64,000 bases of DNA, taken from the NCBI GenBank assembly GCA_965116195.1, contig OZ220491.1, positions 2,170,001-2,234,000 of the forward strand, read 5' to 3'. Each line of letters starts with the position of its first letter. Positions within the stretch are counted from its first letter, which is position 1. The stretch comes from Aldehydirespirator sp965116195. GTDB taxonomy: Bacteria; Actinomycetota; Acidimicrobiia; Acidimicrobiales; Aldehydirespiratoraceae. This document shows, in pieces, positions 51,898 to 60,768 of the stretch. A program made the position numbers and the translations under genes. The notes beneath the pieces are model-generated. The model was not told the DNA's origin. It worked only from the letters and a program-made list of their open reading frames with translations, and did no database searches.

Positions 51898-52906
51898 AGT
51901 TCCGAGAGTCTTGATTATGACCTCTACGGTACTAACGTTGGTCAACTGCTCAGGAACGGACCCAAGACTCAGTACGCCGACGAATACCACACTGACACCA
52001 ACAACCCATGCAATCACCGAACAGGCAACAACTACGCCAGCCACTACCACTCTAGACACGTCTGATTTGTCATTGGAGTTGGTTGGTATGTATGGATGGG
52101 ACCCGGAGAACGGGTTCCACAATGTCGAGTTGTCAGGCATGCTCATCATCGAAGAAGGCTGCCCTTACCTTGACGTTACGCGTGATGGCGAGCCTGTACT
52201 CACACGCTGGGGTGAGCAACTACGCACCTTCCTGCGCCTCCCCGAACGGCGCACCAGTTTCGATCCCAACACCGGCGCAGTATGGGTAAACGGCAACGGC
52301 CCCATGCACACCGGCACCAAAATAGACCTGATCGGCAGCGAAGGCAGGGCCATAGAAACGCTGTACCACTACGATGACTTCGCCAAAACCGAATTCAATC
52401 CCAACTCGGAAGGCGAATCAAAGTGTCCCGCACACATCTCACACTATGCCGCATCAATCACACCCGAAGGAACCCCTTACAACAACACACCAACAGTCGC
52501 TGAACTGCCAGGACTCGGCCTCTACGCCTGGGATGAAACTCTTCATACAACCCTCCAGGGGAACGAACGAGGAGTCCTGCTGATTGAGCCGCCGTGCGTA
52601 TACATCATGTTCACTGGATATGCTGACGGATCGGACGCACAAGTAATCCGAACAGGACGCTACTTTTTGAGCCTACGCAGACCTTTCGTCCGATATGACG
52701 CTGACACTCAGACACTCTGGTACGCCAACCACGGACCGTTCAAGAGTGGCGACACAGTACTAATCCACGGCACTACTGCTCTTCCCTCAGAGGGCGGCGG
52801 GCATGAGTTTCGTATACACGGTTGCTACGCAGGCGGCAACGGAAGAACATCAGAATATATTGCGGATGGCCTGCTGCCCTACGAACACCAAGACAACAAA
52901 AACTGA
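51884..52906 (+). CDS. Two-domain lipoprotein of unrecognised family, paralogue C
   Basis: 340 residues from the ATG at 51884, whose signal (VPRVLIMTSTVLTLVNC) aligns with that of paralogue A. The linker TTHAITEQA.TTPATTTLDTS and the start of domain 1 match A; the middle differs (RAIETLYHYDDFAKTEF; WDETLHTTLQGNERG). The 3' end, HQDNKN and the following DNA, again matches A. No strong ribosome site precedes it, and it overlaps the short ORF above, so expression may depend on coupling. The frame is open 15 codons further up. Confidence 0.75.
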   Translation: MELHKVPRVLIMTSTVLTLVNCSGTDPRLSTPTNTTLTPTTHAITEQATTTPATTTLDTSDLSLELVGMYGWDPENGFHNVELSGMLIIEEGCPYLDVTRDGEPVLTRWGEQLRTFLRLPERRTSFDPNTGAVWVNGNGPMHTGTKIDLIGSEGRAIETLYHYDDFAKTEFNPNSEGESKCPAHISHYAASITPEGTPYNNTPTVAELPGLGLYAWDETLHTTLQGNERGVLLIEPPCVYIMFTGYADGSDAQVIRTGRYFLSLRRPFVRYDADTQTLWYANHGPFKSGDTVLIHGTTALPSEGGGHEFRIHGCYAGGNGRTSEYIADGLLPYEHQDNKN

Positions 52907-52950
52907 CACAACAACGCAGTGCTGCACCACTGTTCACGGTCGGCGCGCAG

Positions 52951-53936
52951 TTACTTGACCCCAGCACGTTTGGGCAGAGCCACCAGCCCGCGATTGTCCA
53001 ACTCCTGCCACAAGTCGCCGGGTGCCGGCCGACGCGCAGCAGCCAGGCTCTTATCAACCTCGACGGGAGCAGCCATCCCAACCACGACGGAGGCGACGGC
53101 CGGGTTCGCCAGGGGATAGCCCAGCGCCGCCTCACGAAGCTCCAGTCCGTGACGGCGACAAACAGACTCAACCGCCACAGCCCGACCCAGCAACTCCGGT
53201 GAGGCCGGCGCATAGTCGTACCAGGCACCCGGATGAGGTCGCACCAGCACACCGCTGTTGAACACCCCCGCAGACAGGTAGGCGACACCACGCGCCGCGC
53301 AGGCGTCAATCAAGCCAGCTGCGCTCTGGTCAAGCAGCGTGTAGCGACCAGCCACGAGCATGCAGTCAAGATCGGCTCGCTGCAAGAACGCCATCGCGGT
53401 GTTGACCTTGTTGGTGCCCAGCGAGACCGCCTTGATGACACCTTGTTCGCGCAGGCTCACCAACGCCGGATATGTCTCCGCCAGTGCCTGCTGAAGGTGA
53501 TCGTCGGGATCGTGAACATGCACAACCCCCACCCGGTCCAACCCCAGACGCTCAAGGCTCGATGTCAGAGAACGCATCACAGCGTCGTGGCTGAAGTCGA
53601 AACCGGCCTCCAGCGAGCCATCAGTCTGGGCACTGAGGATCCGTCCGACTTTGGTGGCGATGACGACATCTGCACTGCTCTCGCCAACAGCCAGAGCCCG
53701 CCCCAGTCGCCGTTCCGCCTCTCCGAGGCCGTAGAAAGGAGCCGTGTCGAAGAAGCGAATACCAAGATCAAGAGCCCGGGCGACGGTTTGGCCCGCTGTG
53801 ACAGCGTCGTTTCCCACATGATTGATGCCAGCGGAGCAGCACCCATCGCCAGCCGGGGCAGTTCAAGTCCTGTCCGCCGCAGCCTCACCGTGCCAAGGGG
53901 ATCAAAGCTGTCAAAGGAACCGCGAGGCTCATGCAT
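52951..53936 (-). pseudogene. Aldo/keto reductase with the same frameshift, copy 2
   Basis: Nearly identical to copy 1. The conserved AKR frame begins at a GTG at 53817, and the upstream piece RTGLELPRLAMGAAPL lies in another frame from the ATG at 53936. The missing G falls at about 53828. Only a handful of substitutions separate the copies (for example a Gly/Glu change near ALAVG(G/E)SSAD), so the reading frame downstream is preserved in both despite the lesion. Confidence 0.75.
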
Positions 53937-54000
53937 AAGGCGCGCTTGATCATATCAAAACCATGTGATTGCCTGAAGGACACCACAAAGGAGCATCGCC

Positions 54001-55131
54001 ATGAACAGAGATGAACAAACTGCAAGAACCATAACCGCAGATACAGACGCAGGCGACAAGATGAACTTGAACCGCACGGCTGGCACCGACTCGCCAGGGA
54101 TCAACAACAGTGCGGCCGTCATTGACAACGAGCATCCAGCACTGCGGCGCTGCTGGCACCCTGTGGCACGCAGCGCTGATGTGGGTGAGAACACCCCGGT
54201 TGCTGTGGAGTTGCTGGGCGAGCACTGGTGCGTGGTGCGCCTGGGAGGCACATTGGCGGGACTGCGTGACTCCTGCCCGCACCGCTACTCGCCTTTGACT
54301 GCCGGTACTGTGGTGGACAACACGCTGCGCTGCGCCTATCACGGCTACCGGTTCACAGCCGACGGCACATGCGTGGAGATACCAGCCGTGGATCCCGGCC
54401 TGCCGATACCGGCCCGGGCCTGTGCCACTGCCGCCGCTGGCGTGGCCGAGGCACTTGACCTGATATGGCTCGCACCCGAGGACCCCATAGCACCGCTGCC
54501 GGAGGTTCCCGAGCATCACGACCCCAGCTTCGTGAACTGTCCGCTGCCACCGCTGGACTGGCACGCCGGAGCAGCCCAGATGACCGACAACTTCCTTGAT
54601 CTTGGACATCTGCCGTTTGTGCATCTCGACACGTTCGGCGACAAGGACGACAAAATCGTGCCCGATTACTCGCTCAGGCGCAACGGCTGGCAGTTCACCT
54701 CAAGTCATCGCCAAGTCACCAAGCCGCTGGCCGAGTTGACAAACCCGGATTCCGGGTGCCGGGCTGTGGAGCGCGAGTTGCTGGTCGTGTACACCGCTCC
54801 GCACCATGTTTACCTGCGGATCAACTATCCCCAGGAGAACGCCGTGCTCACGATCAGTTTCTGCCACCAGCCGGTCAACGCCTCCACAACCCGGCTCTAC
54901 TGCACGGACTACCGCAACGACATCCCCGATGATCCCGATGCCATCGCTGAGGCGGTCGCTGCGCAGTTGGCGGTGGCAGCCGAGGACAAGGCCCTGCTGG
55001 AGAGGATCCACACCAAGTCCGTGCCGCTTATCGCCAATACCGAGTACCACTCAAAAGCTGACCGCGTAACTCTGGAAATGCGCAGGATGCTCGCTGACCT
55101 GGTGGCGGAGGTCACCGGCCAGCGACCATGA
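54001..55131 (+). CDS. Rieske non-heme iron oxygenase, copy 2
   Basis: 376 residues with an intact end (AEVTGQRP). It carries the same Rieske ligands (CPHRYSPL...CAYHGY) and the same NFLDLGHLPFVH iron site as copy 1. The N-terminal ~25 residues differ from copy 1 by several substitutions and small in-frame indels, whereas the rest is nearly identical. It shares a 64-bp divergent promoter gap with the AKR gene. A reductase partner is not seen in the window. Confidence 0.92.
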   Translation: MNRDEQTARTITADTDAGDKMNLNRTAGTDSPGINNSAAVIDNEHPALRRCWHPVARSADVGENTPVAVELLGEHWCVVRLGGTLAGLRDSCPHRYSPLTAGTVVDNTLRCAYHGYRFTADGTCVEIPAVDPGLPIPARACATAAAGVAEALDLIWLAPEDPIAPLPEVPEHHDPSFVNCPLPPLDWHAGAAQMTDNFLDLGHLPFVHLDTFGDKDDKIVPDYSLRRNGWQFTSSHRQVTKPLAELTNPDSGCRAVERELLVVYTAPHHVYLRINYPQENAVLTISFCHQPVNASTTRLYCTDYRNDIPDDPDAIAEAVAAQLAVAAEDKALLERIHTKSVPLIANTEYHSKADRVTLEMRRMLADLVAEVTGQRP

Positions 55132-55282
55132 GGCTCCGCCTCGCTTGCCTTAATTCACCGCTTCTTGCGCTTCTTGCGGAGGTCACCGGCCAGCGATCAC
55201 AGGGCTCCCCCTTCCCGCACTTTCTCTTGAAACGCCGGCAGTTTGCGCGGAGGTCACCGGCCAGCGATCATAAGGCTCCGCC
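55105..55282 (+). repeat. Rieske gene 3' end in three copies, 70-72 bp period
   Basis: GCGGAGGTCACCGGCCAGCG starts at 55105 (inside the gene, with stop), 55177 and 55247. Similarity continues for about 36 bp to AGGCTCC. The segments between are 34-36 bp and unrelated to each other. Copy 1 of the duplication keeps only one copy of this sequence. The remaining gap to 55369 shows no gene. Confidence 0.9.
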
Positions 55283-55369
55283 TGCCTTGAGGCTCTCACC
55301 GGGTGAGCGGGATCAGAACCGGTTGTTACCAGACGGGCCACCCGAAAGGTCCGCCCGGGTGAGGCGGGG

Positions 55370-56680
55370 TCAGAAGGCCACTGTGGGTGCCCCGCTGTGG
55401 CGCAGCCGAACTGTGGCTGCCACAGCAAACTCAGGCGCTCCGGTGGTACGGCAGCGCAGTGCAGAACCGTCGGAGCGCCTCAAGTGGTAGAGCGTGTCGT
55501 GACCGAAGTACTCCACATGGTCAACCACGCCTGCGGTCCCCGGACCGTCATGGCTGATCAGCACGTCCTCGGGCCGCACCAACACATCCACGGTGCCACA
55601 GGCAGGTGTTCTCAGCGGCAACCGGCCCAGCGCCGTGTGAGCCACATCGCCCTCGGCACGGCCAACAACCATGTCAGCCTCACCCACAAAGCCGGCCACC
55701 CATCTGTCTGCCGGCAACTCGTAGAGCGTTGACGGAGATGCCTGCTGAATCACCTCACCATCACGCATGACAGCCACCTCGTCACCCAACACGAATGCCT
55801 CGTCCTGGTCATGGGTCACAAAGATGCAGGTCACCTGAAGATCACGCAAAAGTGACGCCACCTCGGCCCTGACATCAACCCGCAGCGTCGTGTCAAGACT
55901 CGAAAAAGGTTCATCCAACAGCAACACCGACGGCTGAGGTGCCAAGGCCCGGGCCAAGGCAACCCGCTGCTGCTGGCCGCCCGAGAGCGAACCAGGAAGC
56001 CGGTCAGCCAACTCAGCAATACCGACAAGTTCCAACAACTGTTTTACCTGTGCCGAGGCCGGCCTGGGCAGCAGGCGGCGGCGAGGCCTCTGAGAGCGCG
56101 GCAAGCCGAAGGCGACATTGGCCGCCACGGTGAGGTACGGAAACAAAGACCAGTCCTGAAACACCATGCCGACACCGCGGGACTCTGCGGACTTGTGCAC
56201 GCCGACACCGGACACAACTGTGTCGCCCAGCACGACCGAACCCGAGTCAATTCTCTGCAATCCCGACAGAACCCGCAGCAGGGTCGTCTTGCCACATCCA
56301 CTCGGCCCGAGGATGGCAAGCGTCTGACCCGGTGCCGCCGACAGTGATGCCCGCCGCAGCACCGGCATCCCTCCAAGTGCAACACTGACACGGTCAACGA
56401 GGACACCACGCCCGGTGGTCGCCAGGATGCGGGACGGAGCAGGCTCCGACACGAGTGCCAGAGTTGACGCACCTGAGGCGTCAGCCAACCTCGGCGAGAC
56501 AGCCAACCTCGGCGAGGTGACCGTGGCAGAGTCGTTGCGAGCAGTGCTGTCAAGCACGCCTAATACCCTAATAGCAGCATCCCTCACTCCATCAACCCCG
56601 TGGCCTTTACAGATTCTCGCTTGACAGGGACTTCGCTTTGTGGCGACCGGCATGACTGTGACCACCAAAGAGTGCGACAC
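55370..56680 (-). CDS. ABC transporter ATPase with TOBE domain (FbpC/PotA/CysA type)
   Basis: Up to 436 residues. Walker A LGPSGCGKTT, signature LSGGQQQRVALARAL, Walker B VLLLDEPFSSLD, then FVTHDQDEAFVLGDEVAVM, followed by a C-terminal TOBE-like domain (VLVRPEDVLIS, VEYFGHDTLYHL). This type energises uptake of iron(III), spermidine, thiamine, sulfate or molybdate. The start is unclear: the first ~75 codons are repeat-rich (SPRLAVSPRLAD) and unlike the family, so a GTG at 56452 giving 360 residues is plausible. No permease or binding-protein gene is in view. Confidence 0.88.
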   Translation of the reverse strand: MSHSLVVTVMPVATKRSPCQARICKGHGVDGVRDAAIRVLGVLDSTARNDSATVTSPRLAVSPRLADASGASTLALVSEPAPSRILATTGRGVLVDRVSVALGGMPVLRRASLSAAPGQTLAILGPSGCGKTTLLRVLSGLQRIDSGSVVLGDTVVSGVGVHKSAESRGVGMVFQDWSLFPYLTVAANVAFGLPRSQRPRRRLLPRPASAQVKQLLELVGIAELADRLPGSLSGGQQQRVALARALAPQPSVLLLDEPFSSLDTTLRVDVRAEVASLLRDLQVTCIFVTHDQDEAFVLGDEVAVMRDGEVIQQASPSTLYELPADRWVAGFVGEADMVVGRAEGDVAHTALGRLPLRTPACGTVDVLVRPEDVLISHDGPGTAGVVDHVEYFGHDTLYHLRRSDGSALRCRTTGAPEFAVAATVRLRHSGAPTVAF

Positions 56681-56814
56681 GTCATGAATCTCGCTTGTAC
56701 GGAGTCTTCGCTTGTGGCGACTGGAGGTGGTCGGGGTTGGTGGTGCGCCGATTCAGCGGTGTCGGCTCAGGCTGGTCACTCTGCTGATGCTGCTGATGCT
56801 GCTGATGCTGCTGC
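56681..56814. other. Short intergenic region with CTGATG microsatellite
   Basis: TGCTGATGC-type trinucleotide-rich repeats occupy about 56780-56815, just beyond the helicase stop. TTCGCTT.GTGGCGAC occurs twice near 56630 and 56705. No gene is seen. Confidence 0.5.
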
Positions 56815-59265
56815 TCAGGCTGGGGCGGGATCGGCCAGAACCTCGGGCAGGGGCTCGGCATGCACGACCGTCACCTGCCTGGTCGCACGTGTCAGTGCCA
56901 CATACAGCGACCGCACGCCCTGGCATTCCTCGGCCACGATCCGTGCCGGTTCCACCACGATCGCGGCATCCACCTCCAGTCCCTTCACAAGTCGCACCGG
57001 CACCAGGGTCACCTGCTCATCAAGACCGGATCGTCCCGGTCCACCTATGGCCAAGGCGCGCTGTGACAGGCCGGTGCGCACCAATTCGTGCAGCGAGTCC
57101 GGCACGATCACAGCCACATTGCCGGCACCCACAGCCTGACGTTCGTGAAGAACCGCCTGCTCCAAGGCATCCACAAGCGCATCGGCTTGCACCAACGCTG
57201 CATCCGCGGTCGCTGCCTCGTCAGCTTCAAACCCAGAGGGGGGAACGGGCGGAAGTTCACCCGCCTCCCGCGTCGCGCCAGGGGTTGCCACCCATTCATG
57301 GCTTCGTACCCTGTGGAGGGCACCCTGTTCACCCTCCTCCCACGCTGCGCCAGGGGTTGCCACCCATTCATGGCTTCGTACCCTGTGGAGGGCACCCTGT
57401 TCACCCTCCTCCCACGCTGCGCCAGGGGTTGCTGGGGCTTCTACCCCATCACAGCGCACGAAACGCGGCTGGCGGCCTGTGGTACGCACTGTCTTCGGCG
57501 GTTGTGCGCCAGGCGCGGCGTGCGGCAACACCCGATTGGCCAGCGCCATGGCAGGGGCAGGAATACGGTAGCCCAGGGTCAACTCCACACGGCGCGGCGG
57601 ACGACGGTTGGGAAGCCCTGCCAACACCGACTCCCAGTCGTCATGAGCCCAGGAGCCGGTCGCCTGGGCGATGTCACCCACCACGGTCATCGAGCCGTTG
57701 AGGCTGCGCCTGGCAATCATGCGCAACTCCATGGGTGAGAGGTCCTGTGCCTCGTCCACCACGATGTGTCCGTAGGTCAACACCGCGTCCTCGGCACGAT
57801 GGCCCGGTCGATATCCCAGCAGCGCCCGGGCTTCGTCCAGCACCGGAACATCCTGGAAAGTCCACGTCACCTCCGACGGGTGTGCAGCCCGGGGACGATG
57901 CAACAATTCAATCTCCTGATCATCAAAGCGGCCCGCAGCAGCCGAACGCAACAGCGCCTTTGACCCGTAGAGGTCATGCACCAGATGAGCAGGAGTCAGC
58001 ACAGGCCACATCCACTCCAACGCCTCACGCACCTCAACATGACCACACAGGTGCTCCTTCACCTCGGCCGGATCAACAATGCGGTCCGAACGGCGCGAAC
58101 TCTGAGCCAGAGCCGCGTAGAAGGCCTCCTCAACCAGTCGCCGACCGGCGTTGTGCTTGCGGACGCGCCTGGCGACATCGGCAACGATGCACCGGGACTG
58201 CTCCACCGTCAGGTGCAGCCACTGCAACTCGAAGCCGACGGTGAGGTCACGGCGCAGCGGACGGCGACGATCACGCACCGCACGGCGCAAGACACCCGCC
58301 ATGCGCGGATCGCCCTTGACCCGGGCGGTCATCTCGTCGTCAAGCGCCCCGACCTTCACCGTGGGACTCAACAAATCCGCCAGCACGGCCTGCTCCACGC
58401 CGGCTTCGCCGAGGGAGGGCAGAACCTGTTCTATGTAAGCCAGGAACAGCCGGTTCGGCCCGACCACCAGCACTCCCTGGCTCTCCAGCGGGAACCGGTG
58501 CGTGTACAGCAGGTAGGCCGCGCGATGCAGGGCAACCACCGTCTTGCCGGTGCCGGGCCCGCCCTGCACGACAAGAACTCCTGGGAGTTCGGAGCGGATG
58601 ACTCTGTCCTGCTCGCTCTGGATCGTGGCCACGATGTCGGTGAGCCGTCCGGTACGGGCCGCCTCCAGCGACGCCATCAGCGCGCCCGTGACCGTGCCTG
58701 TGCTGGTGTCCTTGCCCTTGTCCGTGCTCGTGCCCGGAGCGATCGCCTGGGGAGCCTGGGGACTTGGCCCATCGGCATCAGCAACACCGGTGTCAGAGTC
58801 AGAAATATCGAGTCCGATGGCAGCCTTGTTGCCGAAAAACTCATCCTCAATGCCGATGAGCGTTGACCCCCGGGAGGCGAAGTGACGGCGCCGCTCAAGT
58901 CCCAGCGGCTGTGGGCCGGTCGCCCGGTAGAAGGGCTCGGCAGCTGGTGCTCGCCAGTCCACCAAAATCGGATCGTGGTCAGCGTCCCACAAGCCCACCC
59001 GTCCGATGTAGAAGCGCTCCGATGTGTCAGCGGGATCAATCCGGCCGAACACAAGTGACCGGTCACCGATGTTCAACCTGGTCAGCCGTGCCAGCGTCGC
59101 CTCAAGCATGGCTTCACGCTCGACACGGGACTGCAAGGTGCCACCCCGGCCCGTTCGGAACACCGAGGTGGCCATGGCGGCACGCTCCCTGGCTGTTTCG
59201 AGGCAGGCATGAGCAAGATCAAAGTAGGCCTGCTCTGCCTCGAGATCAGGATGACGACTGCTCAC
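56815..59265 (-). CDS. HelD/HelR-like UvrD-family helicase
   Basis: An 816-residue SF1-type ATPase. HPDLEAEQAYFDLAHACLE near the start, GRIGL-like WDADHDPILVDWRAPAAEPFY, Walker A QGGPGTGKT, Walker B VVDEAQDLSPMELRMI and late motif VRLVKGLEVDAAIVVEP match Actinobacterial HelD/HelR, which binds RNA polymerase and recycles stalled or rifampicin-bound enzyme. In-frame 72-bp repeats (57255-57432) insert an extra Glu/Ala/His-rich stretch before the last helicase motifs. I start at the GTG at 59265, just before SSRHPDLEAEQ; the frame is open 17 codons more, through a 29-bp repeat. Confidence 0.88.
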   Translation of the reverse strand: MSSRHPDLEAEQAYFDLAHACLETARERAAMATSVFRTGRGGTLQSRVEREAMLEATLARLTRLNIGDRSLVFGRIDPADTSERFYIGRVGLWDADHDPILVDWRAPAAEPFYRATGPQPLGLERRRHFASRGSTLIGIEDEFFGNKAAIGLDISDSDTGVADADGPSPQAPQAIAPGTSTDKGKDTSTGTVTGALMASLEAARTGRLTDIVATIQSEQDRVIRSELPGVLVVQGGPGTGKTVVALHRAAYLLYTHRFPLESQGVLVVGPNRLFLAYIEQVLPSLGEAGVEQAVLADLLSPTVKVGALDDEMTARVKGDPRMAGVLRRAVRDRRRPLRRDLTVGFELQWLHLTVEQSRCIVADVARRVRKHNAGRRLVEEAFYAALAQSSRRSDRIVDPAEVKEHLCGHVEVREALEWMWPVLTPAHLVHDLYGSKALLRSAAAGRFDDQEIELLHRPRAAHPSEVTWTFQDVPVLDEARALLGYRPGHRAEDAVLTYGHIVVDEAQDLSPMELRMIARRSLNGSMTVVGDIAQATGSWAHDDWESVLAGLPNRRPPRRVELTLGYRIPAPAMALANRVLPHAAPGAQPPKTVRTTGRQPRFVRCDGVEAPATPGAAWEEGEQGALHRVRSHEWVATPGAAWEEGEQGALHRVRSHEWVATPGATREAGELPPVPPSGFEADEAATADAALVQADALVDALEQAVLHERQAVGAGNVAVIVPDSLHELVRTGLSQRALAIGGPGRSGLDEQVTLVPVRLVKGLEVDAAIVVEPARIVAEECQGVRSLYVALTRATRQVTVVHAEPLPEVLADPAPA
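57255..57432 (-). repeat. In-frame repeat-spacer-repeat-spacer-repeat in the helicase gene
   Basis: A 34-bp sequence (GTTCACCCTCCTCCCACGCT then GCGCCAGGGGTTGC on the plus strand) lies at 57255-57288 (diverged at five positions), 57327-57360 and 57399-57432. The two 38-bp segments between them are identical. The period is exactly 72 bp, 24 codons, so the reading frame is kept; the protein gains two copies of a unit beginning VATPGAAWEEGEQGALHR. Confidence 0.95.
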
Positions 59266-59361
59266 GACACGACTTCGCCCACAGCCGAACCGTGACCACG
59301 CAACATACGCCGGCAAGTCCCCCCGTCAAGCGACGACACGACTTCGCCCACAGCCGAACCG
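59264..59361 (-). repeat. 29-bp direct repeat at the helicase start, 69 bp apart
   Basis: ACGACACGACTTCGCCCACA followed by GCCGAACCG occurs at 59264-59292 and 59333-59361 without mismatch. The 40 bp between are unrelated. The first copy overlaps the proposed GTG start. The remaining gap to 59534 shows no gene. Confidence 0.9.
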
Positions 59362-59534
59362 GTGATCACAGCAGAACCGTCACTCATGGTGCGTGCAAGC
59401 CTGATCCAAGCCCTGCACGATGCAGCAAAGACGGAGGAACCCGACACATGGAGGAACGGGTAAGCGTATCTGCCATGCGCTCCGATGCACGGGCCCCAAC
59501 CAACTAGCGGCCCGACCCGCCGTATGCTCGGAGT

Positions 59535-60764
59535 ATGAGCGCTGGCAGCAATGTGTCCGTGGGTCTGGTGCTGGGGGCGGGCGGGATCCACGCTGAGGCT
59601 TGGCATGCCGGTGTTCTCAAGGCGTTGCATGACACGACAGGGTGGGACGCCCGGTCGGCTGAGTTGATCACCGGCACATCAGCGGGTGCTGTGACCGGAC
59701 TGTATTTGCGAACCGGAATCTCCCCGTCTGACCTGTATGCCATCCAGTGCAACACTCCGCTCAGCTTTGAAGCACAGCAGATACTTGACCGAGTGAAGAC
59801 GCCCTACCGCGAGGGAAAGCGCGACCGGACGACAGGCGAGAAGTTCCTTCAGTCGCCGGGCATGTTGGCGCACGCCCTGTGGCCTCTGTGGCGAGCCCGA
59901 CCCCTGCATGCGGCTGTGGCACTGTTGCCCCGCGGCACGCTGACCACCGAGGCCTTCGGCCAGCGGCTCGCCGAGATGCACCCCGAGCCGTGGCCGAGCG
60001 CCCGGCTGTGGATCGTTGCGGTACGACTGTCTGACGGCAAGCGGGTCGTGTTCGGACGTGACGACACCGAAGCCACGGCCGCCGAGGCGGTGCGCGCCAG
60101 CTGCGCCGTGCCGGCCAGATACGAGCCCGTCGTCTTGGGCGAGCAGCGCTATGTGGACGGTGGAGTCCACTCCTACACCAATGCCGACCTGATGGGTCCG
60201 CCCGCCTTTGACACGGTGATCGTGTCCTCGGTGATGAGCGGCGATCCCGGCTGGTCACGAGTCGGTGCCGGGCTGTCGGCCGGCTTGTCAAGCCTCAAGT
60301 CAGGTCTCGGATCAGGCTTCGGTCACAGGTCCGATGGTGATCAATCAGGTCATGAACACAACTCAGGTGATGGCCACGGATCGGAGCAATCTGAAAAACC
60401 CACGAACTGGTGCTGTGACGCTCTGTCAAAAGCATGGTCCGACGGACGGGCACCAAGGGCCGCAAAACGTCACTGGATGGCCGAGAAACTCCGCGAGGAA
60501 GTCGAGGCACTGCAACGTCGCAACATCAACGTGCTTGTGGTGGAACCAGACGCTGATGCCATTGACTTCATGGACGGCGGCAGTGTGTACCGCGACAGCG
60601 AGAAACGTGAAGGTGCCCACGACAACAGTGAGGACGGTGACGAGGACACAGACAGCTCTACCGTCCGGGCCAGAATCGCGGCCATTGCCGAGGAGACGAC
60701 AAGACGAGAACTCTCAGGCAACAACAAGCACTTTGTGGAACTGCTACAAGGTGCCACGACATGA
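59535..60764 (+). CDS. Patatin-like phospholipase
   Basis: A 409-residue patatin. The oxyanion loop is GLVLGAGGIHAEAWHAGVL, the nucleophile Ser sits in ITGTSAGAVTG (G-x-S-x-G) and the catalytic Asp in YVDGGVHSYTN. Together they form the Ser-Asp dyad of bacterial acyl hydrolases. A hydrophilic Gly/Ser/His/Asp-rich segment (about 255-295) and a second acidic one (about 360-385) look like repeat-derived inserts. No signal peptide is visible, so it is likely cytoplasmic. It ends 4 bp before hemE and may be co-transcribed with it. Confidence 0.88.
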   Translation: MSAGSNVSVGLVLGAGGIHAEAWHAGVLKALHDTTGWDARSAELITGTSAGAVTGLYLRTGISPSDLYAIQCNTPLSFEAQQILDRVKTPYREGKRDRTTGEKFLQSPGMLAHALWPLWRARPLHAAVALLPRGTLTTEAFGQRLAEMHPEPWPSARLWIVAVRLSDGKRVVFGRDDTEATAAEAVRASCAVPARYEPVVLGEQRYVDGGVHSYTNADLMGPPAFDTVIVSSVMSGDPGWSRVGAGLSAGLSSLKSGLGSGFGHRSDGDQSGHEHNSGDGHGSEQSEKPTNWCCDALSKAWSDGRAPRAAKRHWMAEKLREEVEALQRRNINVLVVEPDADAIDFMDGGSVYRDSEKREGAHDNSEDGDEDTDSSTVRARIAAIAEETTRRELSGNNKHFVELLQGATT

Positions 60765-60768
60765 GCCA

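Larger units (their letters stand above)
48225..55438. repeat. Tandem duplication, copy 2
   Basis: This repeats copy 1 from CAAGCCGTGAATTGTCAC onward and continues to the ABC ATPase gene, in which the matching end point lies at about 55438. It has an additional lipoprotein gene and a longer Rieske 3' region. The regulator, operators and protease pro-region look identical to copy 1, whereas the catalytic domain, lipoproteins and parts of the Rieske N-terminus differ. Confidence 0.95.
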
